64,000 nt of DNA, taken from positions 186,001 through 250,000 of the forward strand of contig NZ_LQIW01000050.1 in assembly GCF_001500025.1 (NCBI RefSeq), in the 5' to 3' direction. This document shows, one piece after another, positions 8,276-16,603 of this stretch (the first letter of the stretch is position 1; each line of letters opens with the position of its first letter). Position numbers and translations under genes: made by a program. The notes beneath the pieces were generated by a model. The model was not told where the DNA came from. It made no database searches and worked only from the letters and a program-made list of their open reading frames with translations. The stretch comes from Mycobacterium sp. IS-1590. GTDB lineage: Bacteria > Actinomycetota > Actinomycetes > Mycobacteriales > Mycobacteriaceae.

Positions 8276-8302
8276 CGTCACCTGGGGCGGCCCAGGGTGA
8301 CG
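8276..8302. repeat. Strong GC-rich hairpin upstream of the stress-protein gene
   Basis: CGTCACCTGGG-GCGG-CCCAGGGTGACG forms an 11-bp stem with one bulged C. No T tract follows on either strand, so it is not a standard terminator. It lies about 50 nt upstream of the usp -10 box and could be an operator or the end of an antisense transcript. It is the only structure seen in the 224-nt gap 8170-8393 apart from the promoter and upstream ORF. Confidence 0.4.
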
Positions 8303-8350
8303 TTGGGTGCGAAGTAGGACGAAATCGCAGGAAACTGCCACTCGAGCGGC

Positions 8351-8356
8351 TACTGT
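8351..8356 (+). promoter_or_regulatory. Candidate -10 box (TACTGT) for the usp transcript
   Basis: TACTGT fits TANNNT and ends 5 nt before the ATG at 8362, the first codon of an 11-codon upstream ORF. The transcript would therefore start at or within a codon of that ATG. Confidence 0.4.
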
Positions 8357-8361
8357 TCCGG

Positions 8362-8397
8362 ATGGCAACGGAACTGAAATCGGGAGGATGTGGATGA
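8362..8397 (+). CDS. Candidate leaderless 11-codon upstream ORF overlapping usp
   Basis: ATG 8362 opens an 11-codon frame (MATELKSGGCG) whose TGA (8395-8397) overlaps the usp ATG (8394) in an ATGA. Codons 7-9 carry the usp ribosome-binding sequence GGGAGG. Ribosomes that start at the 5' end would terminate on the usp start and could re-initiate. Too short for statistical support; the evidence is position only. Confidence 0.35.
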   Translation: MATELKSGGCG

Positions 8398-8834
8398 GCG
8401 CCTATCAGACCGTCTTGGTTGGCACGGACGGATCGGACTCGTCGCTGCGCGCGGTCGAGAAAGCTGGTCAGATCGCCGGTGACGCCAAGCTGGTCATCGC
8501 AACGGCGTACTTCCCCCAGAACGAAGATCAGCGAGCGGCCGATGTGCTCAAGGACGAGGGCTACAAGATGGCCGGCAACGCGCCGATCTACGCGATCCTG
8601 CGCGAGGCGAAGGAACGCGCCCACCAGGCGGGGGCCACGAACGTCGAGGAGAAGGCCATCGTCGGCGCTCCCGTCGATGCGCTGGTGGAGCTCGCGGAAG
8701 AGGTCAAGGCGGATCTGCTGGTCGTCGGTAACGTCGGCCTGTCCACCATCGCCGGCCGGTTGCTCGGTTCTGTTCCCGCCAACGTCGCACGCCGGTCCAA
8801 GACCGACGTGTTGATCGTGCACACCACGCCGTAA
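8394..8834 (+). CDS. Universal stress protein, Rv1636 (TB15.3) type
   Basis: A single-domain 146-residue universal stress protein that begins MSAYQTVLVGTDGSDSSLRAV. The ATP/cyclic-nucleotide-binding signature of the family, G-2x-G-9x-G-S/T, is present as GNVGLSTIAGRLLGSVPANV near the C-terminus. The sequence is close over its full length to M. tuberculosis Rv1636, reported to be a cAMP-binding USP that may buffer cAMP. The ATG at 8394 is preferred because GGGAGG precedes it by 7 nt. Two class III cyclase genes lie in the same window. The last 131 bp overlap the 3' end of the convergent Lnt-like gene. Confidence 0.95.
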   Translation: MSAYQTVLVGTDGSDSSLRAVEKAGQIAGDAKLVIATAYFPQNEDQRAADVLKDEGYKMAGNAPIYAILREAKERAHQAGATNVEEKAIVGAPVDALVELAEEVKADLLVVGNVGLSTIAGRLLGSVPANVARRSKTDVLIVHTTP

Positions 8835-10239
8835 TCACCACCAGCGCCGCCGCGATCGTCCAGTCACCCCACCGCTGATACAGGGTCGTCCGCGCGCCCA
8901 GCGGGACGTCGACGACGGTGACCCCGCGCTCGGCGGCGGGCTGCCACGCCAGCCGGTGGCCGCGAGCATCAAACGCCGAACTGACCCCGGACAACCCGGC
9001 GTGAACCGCGGGGCGGCCCGTTTCGGCCGCGTGTACCGCGGGCATCGCCGCCAACTGCGGCTGCGCCCAACTGCCTTGGTACGACGACGTCGAGCTCTGG
9101 TAGACGAGTAGCTCGGCTCCCCGCCGGGCGGCTTCCCGCGCGAGGTCGGAGAACATCGTCTCGAAGCTGATCAGCGGTCCGATCGCGACGGCGTCGGTGT
9201 GCAGGACGACCGGTCCGTCCCCGCGACGCCGATCCTCGCCCGCGGCCTGGGTGTTCGACGTGGCCCATCCGATCAGGGACCGCAACGGCACGTACTCGCC
9301 GAACGGCACCAGACGCGTCTTGGCATACGAGCCCTGCGTCCCGTCTGGTCCGATCAGCACCGACGACTTGTAGATATCACCCGATGCCGCCCGGGCGTCG
9401 ACGTTGACCAGAAGCTGCGCACCGACACGCCGCGACAGGGCGGCAAGCCGTGCGGTGACGTCGGGGTGGCCCGCCAAATCCACGCCCACACTGCTTTCGC
9501 CCCACACCACCAGGTCGAGTCGCTGCCCGGCCAGCTGTTCGGTCAGCGCCTCGCTGGCGGTCTGTCGCGCCGAGGACTCGGCGATGTCGCCCGGTTGGAC
9601 GAGGGCCACGCGGACCGTGGGCCCGGGCGTTGGTGCCGGACCCCACCAGAACCAGGCGGGACCCATCGCGAGAAGAAGTGCCGCGAGCACGGCCGGTGCC
9701 GCCGAACGCCGCACGAGGGCGGCGACCATTGCGGTGTTGACCGCCACCACGAGGAAGCTGACCAGCCACACGCCGCCCAGGGTGGCGGGCGCCAATGTGG
9801 CGGGCTGATTCCACTGCGATGCGCCGAGGACCGCCCACGGCCCGCCGAGCCGGTCCCATGATCGGACCGCTTCTGCCAGCACCCACAGACTGGGGAGCAC
9901 CACCACGGCGCCGAACGCCCGAGCGGGGGTGACATGGCCGGCCAACAGGCGGTGCGCCGCCCACCCGAAGGGCAGCCACAACGCACCGAGTGCGGCCGCG
10001 AGCACGACCAATGGGGGACCGGTGCTCGGCCAGAGCCAATACTGGGTGACGCCGACGAACGCGGCCATCCCCAGCCAGGCTCGCGCGGCGGACTGTCCGG
10101 ACGTCGGTGCCGCCCGGAGCACGAGCAGAAGCGGTGCCAGCCCGAGCCAGGCCAGATACCACAGGGCAGGTGCCGGAAACGCGAGCGCGGGGAACGCGCC
10201 GGCGACGAGCGCCGACGCGTAGCCCCGCAGCGAGATCAG
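8704..10239 (-). CDS. lnt: Apolipoprotein N-acyltransferase-like protein with Cys-to-Ser nucleophile
   Basis: An Lnt-like protein of about 511 residues: an N-terminal block of hydrophobic segments followed by a nitrilase-fold domain (from about 205), then a last membrane segment. Lnt adds the third acyl chain to lipoproteins using a Glu-Lys-Cys triad. E248 (VVWGESS) and K307 (YAKTRLVPFGEY) are present, but the nucleophile position reads ISFE (S358, codon AGC) instead of ICYE. A CTG start at 10239 overlaps the aldolase stop as CTGA; no ATG or GTG is available nearby, so the start is inferred. The C-terminal 40-odd basic residues run antisense into usp. M. tuberculosis has this gene split as Rv2262c/Rv2261c near cyp124. 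Confidence 0.8.
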   Translation of the reverse strand: MISLRGYASALVAGAFPALAFPAPALWYLAWLGLAPLLLVLRAAPTSGQSAARAWLGMAAFVGVTQYWLWPSTGPPLVVLAAALGALWLPFGWAAHRLLAGHVTPARAFGAVVVLPSLWVLAEAVRSWDRLGGPWAVLGASQWNQPATLAPATLGGVWLVSFLVVAVNTAMVAALVRRSAAPAVLAALLLAMGPAWFWWGPAPTPGPTVRVALVQPGDIAESSARQTASEALTEQLAGQRLDLVVWGESSVGVDLAGHPDVTARLAALSRRVGAQLLVNVDARAASGDIYKSSVLIGPDGTQGSYAKTRLVPFGEYVPLRSLIGWATSNTQAAGEDRRRGDGPVVLHTDAVAIGPLISFETMFSDLAREAARRGAELLVYQSSTSSYQGSWAQPQLAAMPAVHAAETGRPAVHAGLSGVSSAFDARGHRLAWQPAAERGVTVVDVPLGARTTLYQRWGDWTIAAALVVITAWCARSTRRSWTGVRRWREQNRATGRRWWTGRRYRRPADPP

Positions 10240-11117
10240 GTGCTCGACGCTTTGGCGATGCTCGCGATCGCCTGGTCGAGCGTGGAGTTGAATTCCTCGT
10301 CGCTCTGCTGGGCGGTCAGCCCCTCTGTCAGCGCGCGCGAGAAGCTCGCGATGACACCGATGTTGCGCGCCAGCTTCTCGTTCGCCTCGTCGCGGCTGTA
10401 GCCACCGGACAGTGCCACGACCCGCAGTACGTTCGGATGCTCGACCAGATCCTTGTACAGGTTGTCGACGTCGGGCAGTGTCAGCTTGAGCATGACCTTC
10501 TTGTCGCCCAGCTTGCCCGCACCTTCGAGCAGCGCCGCCTTGAGCTGCTCCTCGGCCTCGGCCTTCTTCGGGCTCTTGATGTCGACCTCGGGTTCGATGA
10601 TCGGCACCAGGCCCTTGGCGAGCACCTGCTCGGCGACCTCGAACTGCTGCGCCACGACGGCGTCCAGGCCGGCGCCGGGCAGCTTGATGACGGAACGCTC
10701 CTTGGTGCCGAAGACGCCGTTCGCGGCGGCGCGGTCGAGCAGATCGTCGAGGCCGGGCATCGGCTTCATCGTCTGCGCGCCGTCCTTCTCCTCGGCCAGG
10801 CCCTTGTCGATCTTGAGGAACGGCACGATGTTCTTGACGTTCCACAGGTAGTCGGCGGTCGGGCGGCCCTCGATCTCGCGGTCCATCGTCTGCTCGAACA
10901 GGATGGTGCCCATGATGCGGTCGCCGTCGAAGGCGGGGCTGGTGATGATGCGTGTGCGCATCTCGTGCACGAGGTCGAACATCTGGTCGTCGCCGGAGTA
11001 GGCATCCTCGGCGATCCCGTAGAGCTTCAGCGCCTTGGGGGTGCTCCCGCCGCTCTGATCGAGCGCTGCGATGAACCCGGCGCCGCTCTGCGCCTTCTTC
11101 AACTGATCGGTGTTCAT
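10236..11117 (-). CDS. fba: Class I fructose-bisphosphate aldolase
   Basis: A 293-residue Schiff-base (class I) fructose-1,6-bisphosphate aldolase of the bacterial type: MNTDQLKKAQSGAGFIAALD, then DQSGGSTPKALK near the N-terminus, VIKLPGAGLD, PIIEPEVDIKSP and the barrel Lys in KKVMLKLTLP. It splits fructose-1,6-bisphosphate to DHAP and glyceraldehyde-3-phosphate without metal. Mycobacteria rely mainly on a class II zinc enzyme (Rv0363c), so this is a second, metal-independent aldolase. ATG 11117 follows AAAGGG. The stop is overlapped by the lnt-like start, so the two genes form an operon divergent from cyp124. Confidence 0.93.
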   Translation of the reverse strand: MNTDQLKKAQSGAGFIAALDQSGGSTPKALKLYGIAEDAYSGDDQMFDLVHEMRTRIITSPAFDGDRIMGTILFEQTMDREIEGRPTADYLWNVKNIVPFLKIDKGLAEEKDGAQTMKPMPGLDDLLDRAAANGVFGTKERSVIKLPGAGLDAVVAQQFEVAEQVLAKGLVPIIEPEVDIKSPKKAEAEEQLKAALLEGAGKLGDKKVMLKLTLPDVDNLYKDLVEHPNVLRVVALSGGYSRDEANEKLARNIGVIASFSRALTEGLTAQQSDEEFNSTLDQAIASIAKASST

Positions 11118-11241
11118 GTCTGCCCTTTCTTCGTCACCAGGCAATCTATCGAAGTTCGCACGGCCGATCGTCAGATGGCTGCCCAACATCCGATGCGGGC
11201 CTTGTCCGGGTGGGACAATTCGCTCGACGGGGAGGTCAATT

Positions 11242-12552
11242 ATGACTGCGACGTTCGCCAGATCAGGAATCGCACCGCGTGAGAACGGTGCCCCGCCCCC
11301 GTTCGTACCGCTCGCCGACATCGACCTCGGCTCGCTCGAGTTCTGGGAGCTCAACGACGACGTGCGCGACGGCGCCTTCGCGACGTTGCGTCGCGAAGCG
11401 CCGATCGCCTTCTTCGACGCGCCGGAGTTCCCGGGCTTCACCGCCGGGTCCGGACATTGGGCGTTGACGTCGTTCGACGACATCCACCACGCCAGCAGAC
11501 ACCCCGACATCTTCAGCTCCATTCCCACCAGCACGGCGCTCACGGACGTGCCCGCCGAGGTCGCCGAGTACGTGGGTTCGATGATCAGCCTCGACGACCC
11601 GCGTCACCTCCGGCTTCGCAAGATCGTCAACCGTTCGTTCACACCCAAGGTGGTGGCGCGCATTGAGGACAGCGTGCGTGAGCGGGCACGGCAGATCGTG
11701 ACCAAGCTGACCGCCGACCATCCGGACGGCCAGGCCGACTTCGTCGCCGAGGTGTCAAGCCTGCTGCCGCTGCAGATCATCTGCGACATGATGGGCATCC
11801 CGGAGGAGGACGAGGCGAGAATCTTCTACCTGACGTCGGTCACCCTCGGTGCCGGCGACGACGAGGTGGTCGCCGGCGGATTCGAAGAGATCATCAGCGC
11901 GGTAACGGAATTGGGCCATTACGGCGTGCACTTGGCCGAGGAGCGGCGTGCCCGCCCCGCCGAGGACCTCACCACGAACCTGGTACAGGCGGAGGTCGAC
12001 GGCGAACGACTGACATCCGATGAGATCGCCTCGTTCTTCATCCTGCTGTCCGCGGCGGGGAACGAGACGACGCGCAACGCGATCAGTCACGGTCTCGTGG
12101 CGCTGACCCGGTACCCGGAGCAGAGAGCCAGATGGTGGGCCGACTTCGACGGCCTGGCCGCCACTGCGGTCGAAGAGATCGTGCGATGGGCCTCGCCCAT
12201 CATCTTCATGCGGCGCAACCTGACTCAGGACATCGAGATGCGCGGCATCGCGATGCACGCCGGTGACAAGATCTCGATGTGGTACAACTCGGCCAACCGG
12301 GACGAGACCAAATTCGACAATCCGTGGTTGTTCGATCTGTCCCGGGATCCCAACCCGCACATCGGGTATGGGGCCGGGGGTGCCCACTTCTGCCTGGGTG
12401 CCAACCTGGCCCGCCGCGAGATCCGGGTGCTGTTCGAAGAGCTCTACCGCCGGATTCCCGACATCGTCGCCGCCGAGGAGCCGGCCGTCCAGCATTCGGC
12501 TTTCGTGCACGGCATCAAACGGCTGCCCGTCGCCTGGTCGGTGCCCGCGTGA
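11242..12552 (+). CDS. cyp124: Cytochrome P450 CYP124 (methyl-branched lipid omega-hydroxylase)
   Basis: A 436-residue P450 that matches M. tuberculosis CYP124 (Rv2266, 428 aa) over its full length: PPPFVPLADIDLGSLEFWEL near the start, the FGSMI/GSMISLDDPRH substrate loop, I-helix AGNETTRNAISHG with the acid-alcohol pair region, ExxR in VEEIVRW, and the heme ligand in GAGGAHFCLGANLARRE. CYP124 omega-hydroxylates phytanic-type methyl-branched fatty acids and also cholesterol and cholestenone. ATG 11242 follows GGGGAGG at 8-nt spacing. The heme motif starts GYGAGG rather than FGGGG, a mild change. It ends flush against the convergent cyclase gene (0 nt). Confidence 0.95.
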   Translation: MTATFARSGIAPRENGAPPPFVPLADIDLGSLEFWELNDDVRDGAFATLRREAPIAFFDAPEFPGFTAGSGHWALTSFDDIHHASRHPDIFSSIPTSTALTDVPAEVAEYVGSMISLDDPRHLRLRKIVNRSFTPKVVARIEDSVRERARQIVTKLTADHPDGQADFVAEVSSLLPLQIICDMMGIPEEDEARIFYLTSVTLGAGDDEVVAGGFEEIISAVTELGHYGVHLAEERRARPAEDLTTNLVQAEVDGERLTSDEIASFFILLSAAGNETTRNAISHGLVALTRYPEQRARWWADFDGLAATAVEEIVRWASPIIFMRRNLTQDIEMRGIAMHAGDKISMWYNSANRDETKFDNPWLFDLSRDPNPHIGYGAGGAHFCLGANLARREIRVLFEELYRRIPDIVAAEEPAVQHSAFVHGIKRLPVAWSVPA

Positions 12553-15500
12553 TCAGGGCATCGCGGCGGCCCACTTCTGATGCCCCTCGTAACCGAGGTC
12601 GTCGGCCATCTTCCGATAACGATCTCTGAGTTGGCGGTATCCGGCGTCGTCACCGCGGGCCCGGGCCAGCAATGTTCTCAAGCGCAGGACCCAGATGTCG
12701 CAGATGGCCGCTCCGTCGAGCGGTGCGTGCTCGAGCTCGTCGATGGCGGCCTCGGCTTCGGCGGCGTCGCCGTCACACCCGCGCTTGAGCAGCGTGTCGA
12801 CGAGAAAGCCGACAACCGGAATCCAGTACGTGTACTGCCCGCGGTCCAACATTGTGTCGGCCACGCCGCGGATGAGGGCGACCGCCGCGTCGTAGTCGCC
12901 CCGGTTGGCGCGGTCGACCCCGAGCAGGGCGTCCATGAACGTGACCTCGACAAGCATCGTCCGGTTCCTGGTCCAGGCGTCCCTGACCTCGGTGACCATC
13001 TGAAGCCCGCGGTCCCAGTTGTCCACGGTGTCCTGATACAGCAGCTGACCACCGAGGACGTACCTCGCGATTTCGCCGGCGTACCCGTAGGCGAACGACT
13101 CTGCGGTTGACAACGTCGCTTCGGCCTTCGCGACCGCCGATCCGTCGCAGGCGACCGCGCCGAAGGCCACACCAAGCCCCAGGTTCCACGAGGTGGTGAG
13201 GGCGATGGTGAGCGGTTCGTTGCTTTCCTCGGCCAGAGCGAAGGCGGCATCGACGTCGCGCCGCCATCCTCGACGGCCGAACCACCACCCGACCAACCCG
13301 CGCATCGCCGTGGCGATCGCGAGGGGCGAGCCCACCACGAGGCCGCCCTTGGTGAGGTCGCCTGCGGCCCACTCGATGGTGGTCTCCGCCCATCGCAATC
13401 CGTCTGCCATCTCGCCGTTCTGGACCTTGATGCCGATGGCTCCGAAGGCGGCCTGCGCGATCAGCCCAGGATCGCCGATCGATTCCAGGAGCGCCATCTG
13501 CTCGGAGGCCCACCGCGACGATTCCCGTGTCTCACCGCGGAAGTGATGATCCGACATCGGGCCCATCATCGCGACGGCCAGCGACGCCTTGTCTCCCGTC
13601 AACTCGCAAAGTTCGCGCAACTCCTCAAAATACGCGCCGCATTCGCGGGCCATCCGCCAGCCGCTCGCGCAGAGAAAGGTGCGTGGCGCGATGCGCATCG
13701 CGCTGCGGTCCGGGTCGTCCTCGGGCAGGGTATCGGCGACTCGGCACGCACGCTCCCAACTGAGCAACGCGGCGGATACGTCGCGATTGTTCGACCATTC
13801 GGCGGCTCGCATATGCCAACCGAATGCGGCGTGCAGATCGCCTGCGGCTTCGGCGTGTTCGGCGATGAGGGCCGCGTTATCGCCGAGGTTGCCCGCGCTC
13901 CGTCGTTCGATGGCAGCGGCCACGCGGCGGTGCAGTTCGGCCCGGTCGGACTTGAGCTGGGCTTCGTAGGCGACCGCGCGAATGAGTGGGTGGTGGAACA
14001 CGAATTCCGGTTCATCGGTGAACGTGACCTGGTCGATCAACTGAGCCGTCAACAGCTCGGCCGGGCGCGGTTCGATGTCGAGCGCCTTCAACAGCTCTGT
14101 GCCGAAGCGTGATCCGACGACCGACGCCGCATTGAGGGTGCGTTTCGCGGCCGGATCGAGTCGGTCGATGCGGGCCGCGATCGTCGCCTGTAGCGTGGCG
14201 GGCACACTGACGTCGGCGGCTTCGGCCGTCGACGCATACGCCCCCGGGCGCCCGTGCAGTACGCCGCGTTCCACGAAGTCGCGAATGATCTCCTCGGCGA
14301 AAAACGGTGTGCCCACGGCCTTTTGGACGATGGTATGCGTGAGCGCACGCACGGACGGATCCGGTCCGAGCAGGGTAGTGACCAGATCGGCGGTTTCCAC
14401 GTCGTTCAACGGGCCGAGAGCGATGGTCTGCGTCCCCGGCACCTGGGTCAACGATCCGCGATACTCGGGGCGATACGTGATGATCGTCAGCAGCGGTGTC
14501 TGGGGGATGACGGTGAGGAACGCGGCGAGCATGGACTCGCTGGATTCGTCGATCCAGTGGGCGTCTTCGATGATGTAGAGGGCAGGCGTCGGTGTGGCCA
14601 GCGCAGCCGAATTCACGAGCGCGATGAGGCGTTGCCGACGGCTGTCGGCGTCGATCCGCGGCGGCTCCACCACAGGGTCGGCGATGCCCAGCATGTCCTC
14701 GAGAAGGGCTACGTCGTCACGGCCGGCGTCGGGGAAGGTCCCCGCTTCGATCAGGGCACGGGCAGACGACGCATCCAGGTGCTCGACGCCGGTCGCCGCC
14801 CGCAGCAGCCGGGCCACCACGTGGAAGGGCACCTGGGTGGTGTGTGATTCGCAGACCGTCGTGTACACGGGCACTCCTCGGCTGACCGCGGTCGCCGCGA
14901 GTTCACGTGTGAGCCTGCTCTTGCCGATGCCGGGAGGTCCGGATACGCCGACGACGGAGCCCTGACCGTCGATCGCCCTGTCCAACAGCCCCTCGAGGGC
15001 CGACTTCTCCCAGCGCCGCCCGACCAGTGCGGTCTCGGATCGCAGCGGGCCCTGCCCGCGGCCGATGCTCAGCAGCCGCCGGGCGGGTATTGGTTCGCCG
15101 CCGCCCTTGACGTGCACCGTCTCCGGTGCATCGAGTGCCGCCACCGACTCCACCAGGCGCGCTGTCGACGCGCTGAGCATCACCCCTCCCGGCGGGGCCG
15201 TCGACTCCATCCGTTGAGCCAACCCGACGTGCTCCCCGACTGCGGTGTAACCCAAAGCGCCGGAACCTATTTCACCGGCGATGACTTGTCCGGAGTTGAG
15301 GCCGATGCGCAGTTGCAGGTCGACACCGTCGCGCTTGCCGACGTCGGCGGCGACGGCGTGCATCTCGGCTTGAATGCCCAGCGCTGCCAGGCACGCGCGC
15401 ACCGCGTGATCCTCCAGTGCGAGGGGTGCACCGAAGACGGCCATGATGCCGTCGCCGGTGAACTTGTCGACGGTTCCGCCGTAGCGTTGGACGAGGGAAC

Positions 15501-15717
15501 CCGCTACGTCGACGAGTTCGGCCATGATCTCGCGCAGCCGCTCGGGGCCGACCGTCCTGGCGATGTCCATCGAGCGCACCACGTCGGCGAACAGGACCGT
15601 CACCTGCTTGTATTCGGCCGCTCCCGCGGCACGGGTCAGCGGTGTTCCGCACTCGCTGCAGAACTTGGCCTGCGTCCCCACTTCGGTTCCGCACGACGGG
15701 CACCGCGCGGCGTCCAC
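12553..15717 (-). CDS. Class III cyclase - AAA ATPase - TPR signalling protein
   Basis: A 1054-residue multidomain protein. Residues 6-24 form a zinc ribbon (CPSC...CSEC). Residues ~36-190 are a class III nucleotide cyclase domain with metal Asp 45 (VLFADVV) and Asp 89 (GDGIMAVFG) and purine Lys 85. The transition-state Asn is replaced by Gly 165 in VGEHVGLAQRM, while Arg 169 remains, so activity is doubtful. Next comes a STAND/AAA-type ATPase with Walker A GPPGIGKSR and Walker B ALYIIEDAHW, then about 500 residues of helical TPR-like repeats. M. tuberculosis relatives often end in a LuxR HTH; none is seen here. GTG 15717 is chosen because the longer frame overlaps the SDR gene. Likely a ligand-sensing scaffold. 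Confidence 0.9.
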   Translation of the reverse strand: MDAARCPSCGTEVGTQAKFCSECGTPLTRAAGAAEYKQVTVLFADVVRSMDIARTVGPERLREIMAELVDVAGSLVQRYGGTVDKFTGDGIMAVFGAPLALEDHAVRACLAALGIQAEMHAVAADVGKRDGVDLQLRIGLNSGQVIAGEIGSGALGYTAVGEHVGLAQRMESTAPPGGVMLSASTARLVESVAALDAPETVHVKGGGEPIPARRLLSIGRGQGPLRSETALVGRRWEKSALEGLLDRAIDGQGSVVGVSGPPGIGKSRLTRELAATAVSRGVPVYTTVCESHTTQVPFHVVARLLRAATGVEHLDASSARALIEAGTFPDAGRDDVALLEDMLGIADPVVEPPRIDADSRRQRLIALVNSAALATPTPALYIIEDAHWIDESSESMLAAFLTVIPQTPLLTIITYRPEYRGSLTQVPGTQTIALGPLNDVETADLVTTLLGPDPSVRALTHTIVQKAVGTPFFAEEIIRDFVERGVLHGRPGAYASTAEAADVSVPATLQATIAARIDRLDPAAKRTLNAASVVGSRFGTELLKALDIEPRPAELLTAQLIDQVTFTDEPEFVFHHPLIRAVAYEAQLKSDRAELHRRVAAAIERRSAGNLGDNAALIAEHAEAAGDLHAAFGWHMRAAEWSNNRDVSAALLSWERACRVADTLPEDDPDRSAMRIAPRTFLCASGWRMARECGAYFEELRELCELTGDKASLAVAMMGPMSDHHFRGETRESSRWASEQMALLESIGDPGLIAQAAFGAIGIKVQNGEMADGLRWAETTIEWAAGDLTKGGLVVGSPLAIATAMRGLVGWWFGRRGWRRDVDAAFALAEESNEPLTIALTTSWNLGLGVAFGAVACDGSAVAKAEATLSTAESFAYGYAGEIARYVLGGQLLYQDTVDNWDRGLQMVTEVRDAWTRNRTMLVEVTFMDALLGVDRANRGDYDAAVALIRGVADTMLDRGQYTYWIPVVGFLVDTLLKRGCDGDAAEAEAAIDELEHAPLDGAAICDIWVLRLRTLLARARGDDAGYRQLRDRYRKMADDLGYEGHQKWAAAMP

Positions 15718-15727
15718 ACCATCAGTG

Positions 15728-16603
15728 TCACCGCAATATGCGGTCGAATTGCCTGATCGGATGAATTCCGTGCAGGTCGCGGTACGACGGCGGTTCCCGA
15801 CCCCCGGCATCTTTGATCCCGTACTCCGCCGCCAGCTCAGCTCCGATGAAGGTTTGGCCACTCTTGTCCAACAGTTGGGGGTCGTTGAACAGGGCCCAGA
15901 TCAGATGCCCGGTGAACTCCGGTGTCTCCGTGTTGTCGAGCAGGTGAGCGAGCTTGTCGGGTGCGGCTGCGAGCAACTGCTTGAAGCGTTCGGTCAGCAG
16001 GACACCCATCCAGATCGACGCCGTCGCGATGCCGAAGTCGCGGAAGTCGACCGCCATGTCGGCGGCCATCTTGTCGGTGCCGGCTTTGTGGACGCCGTAT
16101 GCCGGGCCGAACACGTAGTGGGCCGCACCGGGCGCGGAGGTGAACACCACCAGCCCGCGGCGCTGCGCCAGCATCAGCGGGGCCGCGTACACCGTCGCGA
16201 CGTAGCTGCTGCGCAGGCCGACCCTCAGGGTGTCGATGACGTGGACGGGCTCTTCCCAGAACCGGGTTCGACCCATCATCTCCTCGCGGATGATCACCGC
16301 GTTGTTCACCAGTAGGTCCAGCCGGCCCTGCTCCCGTTCGACCCGTTCGAAGAGGGCCTTCGTCTGTTCGTCGTCGGCATGGTCGACGCGGACGGCGATC
16401 CCGGTGCCGCCGGCGGCCGTCACCAGCTCGGCGGTCTCGTGAATCGTGCCGTCGAGCACGGACTCGTCTGCGCGCTCGGTGCGCCCCGTGACATACACCG
16501 TGCAGCCGTGCCTGCCGAGCGCGTGCGCGATGCCGCGTCCGGCGCCGCGGCTGGCACCCGTGACGACAGCGATGGGCGCGTCTACCAACCGCGTTCTCTC
16601 CAC
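15728..16603 (-). CDS. Short-chain dehydrogenase/reductase
   Basis: A 291-residue classical SDR with the cofactor motif TGASRGAGRG (residues 15-24), NNAV (100-103), catalytic Ser 156 (FTSAPG) and the YxxxK pair Y169/K173 in AYGVHK. The Arg after the first Gly motif (VTGRTER) suggests NADP(H). The substrate cannot be read. GTG 16603 overlaps the upstream MBL hydrolase stop by 22 bp (an in-frame TTG at 16588 is an alternative). The cyclase gene starts 10 nt after its stop, so MBL, SDR and cyclase probably form one transcript. Confidence 0.88.
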   Translation of the reverse strand: MERTRLVDAPIAVVTGASRGAGRGIAHALGRHGCTVYVTGRTERADESVLDGTIHETAELVTAAGGTGIAVRVDHADDEQTKALFERVEREQGRLDLLVNNAVIIREEMMGRTRFWEEPVHVIDTLRVGLRSSYVATVYAAPLMLAQRRGLVVFTSAPGAAHYVFGPAYGVHKAGTDKMAADMAVDFRDFGIATASIWMGVLLTERFKQLLAAAPDKLAHLLDNTETPEFTGHLIWALFNDPQLLDKSGQTFIGAELAAEYGIKDAGGREPPSYRDLHGIHPIRQFDRILR

